DNA of 64,000 nucleotides from Pollenia angustigena (lineage: Eukaryota > Arthropoda > Insecta > Diptera > Polleniidae): contig OV884059.1 in assembly GCA_930367215.1 (NCBI GenBank), forward strand, positions 29,627,882-29,691,881, given 5' to 3'. This document shows, one piece after another, positions 34,476 to 44,068 of the stretch. The number at the start of each line of letters is the position of its first letter. The first letter of the stretch is position 1. The notes below the pieces were generated by a model. The model had not been told where the DNA came from. It ran no database searches and worked only from the letters and a program-made list of their open reading frames with translations. The position numbers and the translations under genes were made by a program.

Positions 34476-34788
34476 CCATGTCGGGTCTTCGGAAAACCCA
34501 TTTAAACAGACAGACGGTTTACCGAATTTGAACTTCTCTTCTCATAAGCATCCAGAAAAAATATATATACATATGCATTATATGATCCAAGAATAATATT
34601 TTGGAAGTTACAAGCGAAATAATAAACTTATATATATATACCATTTTACCTTCGGTGAAGGGTATAAAAAGATGAAGCTATAATTTTCTATTTAAAACTT
34701 TGCTTAGGAATAGTTACGCATTTAAAATAATGACCTAAATTTCAATGTTTTTTTATTGATTTAAATCTTATTTATTTTCATTTTCTAG

Positions 34789-37165
34789 CCAAATACGTGA
34801 AGGCATTATACGTTGCATTTTGGCCACTGACATGGCCCGTCACAATGAGATCTTAACCCAGTTTAAAGAAATCACACCTGTGTTCGACTATTCCAATCGC
34901 GCTCATATTAATTTAGTAAGTTTATTTAATCAAATAATCTTTCCCATATAAAATATTAATTTAAAATTCATTTTAGCTTTGCATGATTCTCATTAAAGTA
35001 GCAGATATTTCAAATGAAGCTCGACCTTTAGACGTTGCCGAACCTTGGCTGGATCGTTTGTTGCAGGAGTTTTTTGCCCAAAGTGCGGCCGAGAAATCAG
35101 AAGGTCTACCAGTGACTCCCTTTATGGATCCGGACAAGGTTAGCAAAAATGGTTCGCAAGTACGTTTTATTGGCCTGGTACTCCTGCCGTTATTTGAAGC
35201 TTTGGGCGATTTAGTGCCAGAAATGATTGAATTTATTATAGTTCCTGTACGCATAGCTCTCGATTATTATAAGTAAATATTAAAACCAGTTTTAAAGAGA
35301 ATTTAAACTTTAACCTTTCCTTCATTAATCCCTTAAGACGTTTAAATGATGCTCAAAACAAGTCACGTAAATCGGTGGCCGACAGCAACTCAGTGGTGGC
35401 TTCTGAAAACAATAGTGGTGGTTCTGATGTTAATGCCGCCTCTACCAGTACCACAGGCGGTTCGTCTTCAGCTGGTGGTATAGGTGGGGGCACTGATGTC
35501 GGTACTTCGGTAGCTGGCAACTCTGGCGGCAGTATTTCACCCCAGATGCCTCGTTCTCAATCGGGCATTAGTGTGAAGTCCCGCCGGAGTATACCCTCCC
35601 AAAAGTCAGCCTCACGTACTTCTGTGGATGAGCCAGGCGGCATGCCAGCTGAATTGCACGATTTACCAGAGGGCAGCGAGAGTGGTGATTCTGAAACAGC
35701 TACAGAAGTGGATGTAAGTTAAGACGGCTTTAACGATTTCAATAAAAACCATTTAAAAAATTTTTTTATTAAATTTGATTCACAGGTGGCTGAAAAAACT
35801 TCAAAATTCAAAGTAGACACAGAAGGTACAAGCAATCGTTCCAAGTCTTCTCACTCTGCTTCACGCAAGTCATCCAGGGAAAAGCGACCCTCTATGATAG
35901 GCGAAATGTGCAGTACTGGCAGTGGCCAACGAATACGCAACTCTTATGGCAACATACATGGCTATCATTCTAACCGCAGTAATTTTAGCTCCAATCGAGC
36001 TGTTAGCCTTGACCAATACAGCACAAATAATCGCCGTTTATCAGATGGTTTGCAACAAGTCATTTCAGACAGCAATGTTTTCTACAATCGCCACAATCGT
36101 GGCAGCCTGGAGGTCTCTACGGTCAATTGTCGCGTTGTGGAGGACATGAATATGAATGCCACCGGAATTGTAACAGTTTCTCAAGCCTCGGCCATCACAA
36201 CGGGTCGAGTGGGAATTGCTTCGATGCAACTTAATACTTCCCAAATTGTGCCAAATAGTGAGGGTGCCACCACAAGTGCTGTCACCTCTCTGCATGCAAC
36301 CACCGCTGCTAGCCAAGGGGTTGCCCAACACTCTACAGCCAACACCACTGCCCCAGTCACTCAACAAAACATTATGTGCATTTCCAATGGCAACATATCT
36401 CCCACACAATTGCAACAGTCGCGACAGCATTGTTGCGCTGCTGCGGCGGCGGCTGCAGCAGCCGCAGTTAGTAATAATGGGCAAAATGGAGTGGGCTCTT
36501 GTGCCACAGATAATCCCGCCGCCTCTAAGAGTTCGTGGAAAGCTCGTCTTAAGCAGTTCTCGGACTATTTTAGTTTTTCTTTCGACAAGAATTCCAAGCG
36601 TTTCAACAGCACACGCAGTAGTCCATGTTCGGTGCGCAATAATAATGGTGGTCATAGCAGCATTGTGGATACCAGTACCTCCTATATAGATCCTTTGACA
36701 GGTAAACCAATCGCCATGTGTTGTACCATCTCCAATAACTTGCAATCGCCTGGTCTTAGACAAAAACATGTTTCCCACCAACAAGAGCTAATAGCCGCGG
36801 GACGTCATAGAGCTTATAGCTTGGATGTACCCTGCAATCGCAGCAATCCCCGCTACAGCAGCAGCAGTGGTGGTGGCGGGGATAGTAGTCGAAAGTCCTC
36901 ACGCCACGATGGCACTGGTACCGGGGATGAAAACAACAGCAACAATACGCTTCATAGTAGCAGTGGGGCTGGTAGTGATATGCCCACCTGCATGCCGCCA
37001 CCCATACGTATAGGCAGTGTCGACGCCAGCGATACCATACTTATAGGTACAAGCGGTCTCACAAGTGCTCTAACACCTGCAAATTTAGGCGAGGCTGAGC
37101 CCAGCTTAAGTATTGATTTGGGTATGCCCAGCAATTCATCGTCGGCTGAACCGCCGAAAATTTGA
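34789..37165 (+). CDS. Pde9: cGMP-specific phosphodiesterase 9, C-terminal four exons
   Basis: PDE9 hydrolyses cGMP to GMP. Exons by splice signals are 34789-34915, 34977-35272, 35338-35713 and 35786-37165, all with AG/GT boundaries and a continuous frame. The first two encode the end of the catalytic domain: REGIIRCILATDMARHNEIL, then MILIKVADISNEARP with the metal-binding Asp, and VAEPWLDRLLQEFFAQS. Next come EKSEGLPVTPFMDPDKV and SQVRFIGLVLLPLFE, with the invariant nucleotide-binding Gln and the stacking Phe three residues later. Exons 3 and 4 add about 580 residues of Ser/Asn/Gly-rich tail with an Ala run (codons near 36440-36470). Human PDE9A ends soon after the catalytic domain, so the tail is an insect-type extension. 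Upstream exons with the HD metal motif are outside the window or unrecognised. The stop is TGA-C. Confidence 0.93.
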
Positions 37166-37408
37166 CAACGCGGGAGCTCAGAGACGACCACAAACTCCTC
37201 GAATGGAGCCTTTGCAGCTTTGCTGCAGCAACAGCAACAAGAAAATCGACAACCGTCGGGAACTGCGGCCACAACGGGCGTTCAGACGTCCAGCTGCAAT
37301 GTCTCCTCATCGATATCGATGACAATGTGGTCGGCTTTGGGCCATAGATTAAGCTCTTTGGTGTGTCACTGTTGTGAGCGGAAATTGCCAGAGCCGGAAA
37401 ATGTGTAA
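37166..37408 (+). other. In-frame 80-codon extension after the Pde9 TGA (readthrough candidate)
   Basis: The frame of Pde9 exon 4 continues past the TGA at 37163-37165 without a stop to TAA at 37406-37408. It starts QRGSSETTTNSSNG, has a LLQQQQQ run, then ATTGVQTSSCNVSSSISM, and ends VCHCCERKLPEPENV. The Ser/Thr/Gln composition continues the style of the upstream tail and then becomes Cys-rich. TGA followed by C is the leakiest stop context, and readthrough is common in Drosophila. Other frames here are also open for part of this stretch, so chance cannot be excluded. Confidence 0.5.
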
Positions 37409-38940
37409 AACGATGATGATGAAAGTGATGACGACGAAGATAATGAAGCCAATAATATACAAATAATTTAGAGTTCATCATTGCATTTTAGATTCATTCA
37501 TACAATCATTCATTCTTTAACAAAAAGAAAAAAACACTAGTAGTAGAATTTATAAAGTTAAAGTGAATTGCCAGAAACGGAAATCTTTGCAAAGTTTCTA
37601 GCAAAATTTTAAGAGAAATATTTAAGAAACACAAGCAAAAAGGAAAGAATGCAATTTTACAAAAATTGGTGAGTTTTTGTTTTTTTTTTTTTTTTTTTTT
37701 TTTGTTTGTAAAACCTTAAAAAAACCCCAAACAATCCTAAAATGTATGTATGAATGTTGTATATAAAATTTATTATAAATTATAGTCAATGTGGTATTAA
37801 AAAAAAGAACGTAAACTACTTATGTATAAATAATTACAAGTTTTGAAAGTAGAATCATAGATATTATTAAAATGTTATGTATGACTGTGTTTTATTTACA
37901 TCACTTGAAACAAAGTCTGGGTTTACACTATGAAAGTTTTCTTTCAGAAAGTCTGAGTTTATTAGTGAGAGGGGAAAAAGGAACAGCATGTTCTCTTCCT
38001 TTCATAGTGTGATCCCAGACAAACAAAAAAAAAATACTTTAAAATGTTAGTTTAATGTTTTATTTTAATTAAGGTAGTTTGTTTTTTTTTAGTTTATTTT
38101 TAAAAGTAGTTTGAATTTATTATCTTAATTTATTTGTGCAATTCATTAATGTAATTTAGGTTTGCGTGTGTTTGTGTGAGTTTTATATAATAAACAGACC
38201 AGTCCTTTTTTATTTAGTTTTAGTTGGTAGTTTAGTTTTTATTAATTTAACAATAAACTTTATTGCATTTTTGTGTCTTAAGTTAAGTTTACAAAATATT
38301 TAAATAAAATTATAAACCATTCAACTGATAAACAATCTTAACGATATTAAGAATAAATTAAAAAAAAGTCTTATACACAATGTTTTTGTTTGTTTTTTTT
38401 ATTATTTTTCTTCAGAGTTATTTTTTACTTGTTTTATTTCTTTCTTTAAAGTCATTTTTACTTTTTCCTCTAGATGTTTTAATAATTTAATAATAACTAG
38501 AGATTTTATGCTAAAAAACTGCAGTCGAAACCAAAAACTGTTTTTCTACTTCGAATAAAGTTTTGTAAACGCTGGTTCTACACATACATATTTTACTTTT
38601 TTAAAGTTTTCTATTAAATTATTAATGCTTCTAAAGCTTTCGCTCTCTGAAACTAGATTGCCAAACTGTTCGTACGATTCATTCTTGTTTAATTTTGACA
38701 TTTTTGTTTGTGTTGTAAGTGTGATTTTATTTAAAATAGATAAAAAAAAAAAAGTAATTTTAAAGTTAAAAATATATTATTTAATACTTTTATAAATATT
38801 ATTATTTTATAATTATCACTTTATCAATTTTTATTTTGTTTTGATCAGAATGTACTAATAAAGTGACCTCACAAGCGCAGCTGATTGCAGTGATTTTCTT
38901 CGTGTGTGACGTTTGTCGTCATTTTTTTTTTGTTTATTTA
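37409..38940 (+). other. Presumed Pde9 3' untranslated region and downstream DNA
   Basis: After the TAA the sequence becomes AT-rich. Candidate polyadenylation signals AATAAA occur near 38190, 38252, 38302 and 38350. A 23-nt T run lies near 37681-37702. The real cleavage site cannot be chosen from sequence. Confidence 0.5.
37915..38020. mobile_element. Short hairpin MITE in the presumed Pde9 3' UTR
   Basis: GTCTGGGTTTACACTATGAA at 37915 and TTCATAGTGTGATCCCAGAC ending at 38020 form an imperfect inverted repeat over about 30 bp. AAACAAA lies on both sides. At 106 bp it would fold into a hairpin if transcribed with Pde9. Confidence 0.6.
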
Positions 38941-39751
38941 GGCGCTGCGAAATATGGCCCCAAAAAATAAATGAAAATTGACCCCAAATTTGGGGCTATT
39001 TTTCATAATGCAATATGGCCCCATTTTCATGAAAAATTACCCCAAAAAAATTAAAAATAACCCTAAAAATAAAATGAAATATGACCCTAAATTTGGGTTT
39101 ATTCTTCATTATGAAAAATCACCTCATAATTTATAATGAATTTGAACCCCAAAAAAAGAACACAAAGAAAGTTACATTCAACATTTTCGGTGGAGTTCAT
39201 ATGCCCGAAACTAAAAATCCCAAATTAAGAATCCCGATTTCAAAATCCGGAAAATTATACAGTTTTGGTTTTAAAAATCGTACGATTGGTAGCATGGTTG
39301 GGCTTTCGGCCATGCGAAAGGATTTTTTTCTCTATGGTATAACGAACTCTGGCTTTGCTTTCTTAAGCTTCACGTTATAGCCGGCCTTCGGCCGGCAGCA
39401 AGGATTTTTTCTCTATGGTATTACAAACACCGGCTTCGCTAACTAAAGCATCTCTGCATAGCCGGCAAGGATTTTCTCTACTTTGGTATAAGAATTCGGG
39501 ATTTTTATACTATCCCTAGAAACTTTAACATAGAAATTTATAAAATTTGTGTAAAAATGTTTGGGGTGATTTTTCATTTCTTAAAATTTGCATTTTTTTA
39601 TTAGTAGACGAAAAATAGCCCCAAAGTAAAAATTGTGATTTTATTTGGGGCCATTTTTCATTCCTTGATATTGGGGTCATTTTTCATTCCACTTAAAATG
39701 CAAAAACACCCTAACGAAAAAATGAAAAATAACCAAAAAAAAAAAAAAATA

Positions 39752-40816
39752 AAACAAGTTAGAGTGCTATATTCGGCTGTGCCGAATCTCTGATACCCTC
39801 CACCGACAGTTCGAATGTTTAAGAAGTAATATCTGTATGATGTTATTATTATCTTAAACTGTGACGATTTGTTATTAATTATGGTTTTAGACGACTAAAC
39901 TGTTTTCCGGTAGTAGGGTTTATATGGGGCCTAGGGTAAATTATGGACCGATCATCACGAAATTTCACAGCGTCATTTCTAGTCCTTTAAAACTGTGACG
40001 TACCAATTTATGTTATGCTAGCATTATTAATTATGGTTTTAGGTGTACTAAACTGTTTTCCGGGAGTAGGGTTTCTATGGGGTCTAGGGTAAATTATGTA
40101 CCGATCTTCACGAAATTTCACAGTATCAGTTGTAGTCCTATAAAACTATGACGAGCCAAAATTTGTTATGATTGCATTATTTTTACGGTTTTAGGCGTAC
40201 TAAACTGTTTTCCGGGAGTAGGGTTTCTATAGGGCCTAGGGTAAATTATGGACCGATCTTCACGAAATTTCACAGTGTCATTTGTAGTCCTATAAAACTG
40301 TGACGTACCAAATTTTGTTAAGGTATCGTTATTTTTGACGGTTTTAGACGTACTAAACTGTTTTCCGGGAGTATTGTTTATATGGGGCTTAGGGTAAATA
40401 TGGAAGTCAAATAAAACAAATTTTTGCAAAATCTTATCTCATTCCGTGCCTTGTTCCAGCATTTATGTTATTTTTTGTAACAAAATTATCAATTTTTTTA
40501 GGTGGTGGTTCCACATTTTGATTCATAGCTCTGGTCCTACTGAACCGATTTTGCTGGATTTCAATCCCAAACTGCTTAGGATAACTACAAGCAATTTCGC
40601 ACCAAGTTTGTTCATTTCTTTTGAGTTGTTCAAAAGTGAGCGTGTTTTCAACAGACGGACAGACAGACGGACATGGCTAAATCGACTTAGAATTACTCAA
40701 GGACCCAGAATATATATACTTTATGGGGTCTGAGATGAATAATAAAAAAGTTTCACACGGAATGACAAACTTAATATACCCTCTTCACAACTAATTGTGG
40801 TGGAGGGTATAAAAAT
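39752..40816 (+). repeat. Structured dispersed repeat (ATACCCTCCACC type)
   Basis: The head AACAAGTTAGAGTGCTATAT is followed by TTCGGCTGTGCCGAA (a hairpin) and GATACCCTCCACC. The 3' part has GGACAGACAGACGGACATGG, ATATATACTTTATGGGGTCT and GGTGGAGGGTATAAAAA, the last inverted relative to the head. An internal tandem array lies at 39875-40400. It is inserted in the 38941-40916 element. Confidence 0.7.
39875..40400. repeat. Tandem array, about 155-bp unit, 3.5 copies
   Basis: The word AAACTGTTTTCCGG followed by GAGTAGGGTTTMTATGGGG recurs near 39900, 40050, 40205 and 40360. Each unit also has ACCGATCWTCACGAAATTTC and AAACTGTGACGTACC. Confidence 0.85.
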
Positions 40817-41171
40817 TGGGCCAAAATTGCGTGTTGTTGTGTCTCATGTAAAATTTTGGGGCCGTTTTTCATTTTCCTTTTGGGCCATATTTCCTGGGGT
40901 CATTTTGCGCACCGCCGTTTATTTACTTTTTTTTATAAGGCATTTTGACACTTGCCGTCTCAATTCTAGCAACAAAATGCCGGTTGTTTTTTTTTATTGT
41001 TTCATTGTTGTAGTACTGAGGTCGCTTTGTTAATACATTTTGGTTTTGTTTTTTTTTTTTTTTGAGAGCTAGTTCAGATAAACAAACGATAATTGTTATC
41101 AAAATTGGAGAGTACATTTGAATGAAACGACTTGTTTCGCTCTCAAAATTGTGTATGGCAAAACATTTTGC

Positions 41172-41476
41172 AAGGTGAATTTAAAAAGGTAAACTCAACT
41201 CGTCAGCCGTTCATCAGCTGTCTCCACGGCGAATTAAAAACGTCAAAATATAATTTTGTGTGAAGTGAAAAACTATTATTTTTATAATAAAACAATTTCA
41301 AAACTAAATTAAAGTTAATTTAATAATTTCTTTTATAACCCAAACAAAATTTTTATTTTGTTTTTCAATCAATTTTTGCCTTGTCAGCATTTTTGACAGC
41401 CGCCTATTAAATTGCAAAAAATACATGGGGCTTTTTGTAGTTGTAGAGTTGCACTTACCTTTTTAAATTCGCCTTG
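41172..41476. mobile_element. CAAGGYGAATT-family MITE, variant copy E5
   Basis: CAAGGTGAATTTAAAAAGGT and the complement ACCTTTTTAAATTCGCCTTG bound the 305-bp unit. The flanks ACATTTTG and ACATGTTC agree at 6 of 8 positions, a decayed duplication. The interior differs from copies E1-E4, so it is a separate subfamily with the same ends. Confidence 0.75.
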
Positions 41477-42980
41477 ACATGTTCTTTCAATCATGTTTGG
41501 GGCGCGAAACAGGATTGGGAAGCGAAACACTAATATTGCTGTCCGTGGGAACACGGTATAATTACGGTTTATAACTCGACTCTAGTTTAGTTGAAGTTTT
41601 ACAATAATGTTTACAACCCTGTATTATACTTAGGCTTGCCAGATTAAAATTTGCGAAATTCCTGACATTTATTAAAAAAAAATCCCGATTTTGAAAACAA
41701 TTCTTGACAGTTAAAAACTTCTAAAAATAATCTTTTATAAAAATAACACAATTGTTAAAACCAGTTAAATATAAAAATACAATAGACTTACTTTATGCAC
41801 CAAAAATGTCGTCACGCTTTTGTCTTGAGTCGGCTATTTAAAGCTTTTATTGAGGCGATTAAAAGCAAAGGAGTGCAAGTGCCAATGCAAACAAACAAAA
41901 ATTAAGTTAGATGCAGCAATCAACACTAACTACTTATATTTATCATTGTACAGAAATTCCGACCTTAATTTTATATTAAGTATACATACATACATTTAAT
42001 ATAACAAATCTTTTACTCCTTTTTGCTTTCCGCCCCTCAATTATTAGTGTTCAGTAAAGAGGGAAAAACATACAAGTGCTGATATGGGTTTCTGTTTCAA
42101 ATCTGCATTATTATGTAAGTGTTGAATATGTGCATAAAAAGGTATTCATGTCAAAAGTTGCATTCTTGCGAAAAAGCAAAAGTGCAAAAACATAACAACA
42201 ACCACATAGGCAATTATTTCGCACTAACGATGCAACATTGTCAGGATATATGTAAGTGCAAGATTATCAGAGTAAAAGCATAAACATTTTGAAACTTTTC
42301 ATGGCATTGCCAAGTTAAAAAAATTTCAAAATGTCATAAAATATTCGTAACATCACTACGCTACACTAAACAACAACGCAGGAACATCATTTTAACCTAC
42401 ATTTTTTCTTTGAATTGGAAAATATTCGAAATTGTAGTGTTAAAGATGAACTTTGTAAAAACTAAAATAATTATTAAAACTAAAAGCATCAAAAAAATGG
42501 AAGAACTAGAAATAATAAAAATATGTTCTGGAATACCTTTCTGGAAAAAACTTCAAGGTTGAAATTAATAAAACAAATCGCTTTGTGTGTTTTTCAAGAT
42601 ACTTAAGGTTAAAATTTATTAAAAAAATTGTTTGCTCTTGCGCATGATGCACACTCATTAGAAGGCATGTTTGCTTTTTTTCATTGCAAATAATATTGCC
42701 AGAAATGCAGTTTATCCTGTAAAATATTATTATGAAATATGTAGTTGTTAGTCAAAAATTAATGTATTTGTTGGTATTGGTCATTCCTACATAAATTCAT
42801 TAAAATGACATAACTTTATGTAACATTAATAAATGTTATCCCTGTGTGCATACACATGAGCATTACAGCGTTGCTCATTTCATGAGCACCTCACTAAATG
42901 CGCACTAACAGAATGATTGTACGCATAAAGGCGTAAAAGACAAGTACATATATAAGAGCGATATAAACATGTGCATGCGC
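41477..42980. other. AT-rich DNA, nothing recognised
   Basis: No exon, RNA gene or element boundary was recognised. CATACATACATT repeats occur near 41985. Confidence 0.5.
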
Positions 42981-44068
42981 CAGTGTTGCCAATTTAGCCA
43001 TTTAGTGGCTAGATTTATCAATTTTTCACCCTGTTTAGCCATTAAAAAATGAGTTTAGCCATTAGCCATTTTTTAGCCATTTTTCAACTTGTTTAGCTAT
43101 AAAATTGTTTTGCCGTTTTTTTTTAAGAAAATTTTTTATTTGATTATAAAAATTTATAAAAGTAAAATAAACATTGTTAACAATTAAAACGCCTTTAATT
43201 TATATCACGACTTTAACAACTGTTGAAAATCGCTATAAGCGATGATGATGAAACATCTTTCAAAATAAAGGAAAGGTTTTCCAATATTAAATTTATAAAA
43301 TGGATCAACACAAACATTGGTGTTTCTTTCTGGTTGCAAGTATTTCAATAAAGAGATGCAGGCGACAACAAAATTTTTTAAGAAATTTCAGAATTGACTA
43401 TAAAATTGCTCTCACTTCCATGGTCTTATGCTGAAGTACAGTGGGTATTTAAAGAGGGTAAACATCGTTAAACGTAATTTGAGAAATAGGTTGCATTTAG
43501 TAAATCGATTTTATCAATTAGGTAAATAAATATTTTTACCATAACAATAAAATATTGTTACGTTTTTCCTTTAATAAACGCGTTCGGCTTACTCCCTTTA
43601 TAATAAACCGTTGAGTTCTTTTAATTGCAAATAAAAATAAGTACACGCACTTATTCAACTTTACAAACTTTATTATTTTGTTCACAATTGTTAGTTACGA
43701 ACAGAACCGTTTCACAAAACAAACTAAAACTATTATACATGAGTCACCCCTTTTTATATTTCATAATTATTTCTAGATTTTTCCTGAACCTTCCCGTAAA
43801 AACTATTTATTATGTTCTATAACCATTTCTAGAAATGACTGGGAAATTAATATAGGAATTATTTTAAAATAACAGTTGTGTTGAAAATTATACATGACAA
43901 TTTTAAGTAACCTAAAACTATAACTTACAAGATAACTTATAACTAAAACTATAAATAATTCTTAGATCATTTATCTTTCGTAACAATATTTATACCAACA
44001 CCACAATAATGGAGAGGTACTATGCGTTTGTGCTGATGTTTGTAACACTTTTAAATATTGGTCCTAAA

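Larger units (their letters stand above)
33247..34668 (+). repeat. Structured dispersed repeat (ATACCCTTCACC type) with internal tandem array
   Basis: The head reads GTAAGAGTGCTATGTTCGGC with a small hairpin, then TATATACCCTTCACC. The 3' end is the inverted counterpart GGTGAAGGGTATA (34655-34667). Between them lie the tandem CGCCCAC array, a long TA microsatellite, and AACAGACAGACGG. The layout matches the repeats at 39.75-40.82 kb and 7.85-8.31 kb, although the interiors differ. It lies just upstream of the first Pde9 exon seen here. Confidence 0.65.
38941..40916. mobile_element. TIR element with 9-bp duplication, possibly Mutator-like
   Basis: GGCGCTGCGAAATATGGCCC at 38941 and the complement of GGGGTCATTTTGCGCACCGCC-type end at 40916 form the TIR. 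The nonamer GTTTATTTA flanks it exactly (38932-38940 and 40917-40925). A 9-bp duplication is typical of Mutator-like elements, but no transposase is present. Subterminal regions are dense in GGCCCCAAA-type words. It is split by a structured repeat. Confidence 0.78.

Noticed and set aside
36065..36784. 239-codon minus-strand frame opposite Pde9 exon 4
   Set aside because: It is a shadow of the sense coding exon, whose codon bias and splice sites are clear.
37113..37347. Other + frames open around the Pde9 stop
   Set aside because: They are out of frame with exon 4 and have no splice site to connect them; the in-frame extension is the simpler candidate.
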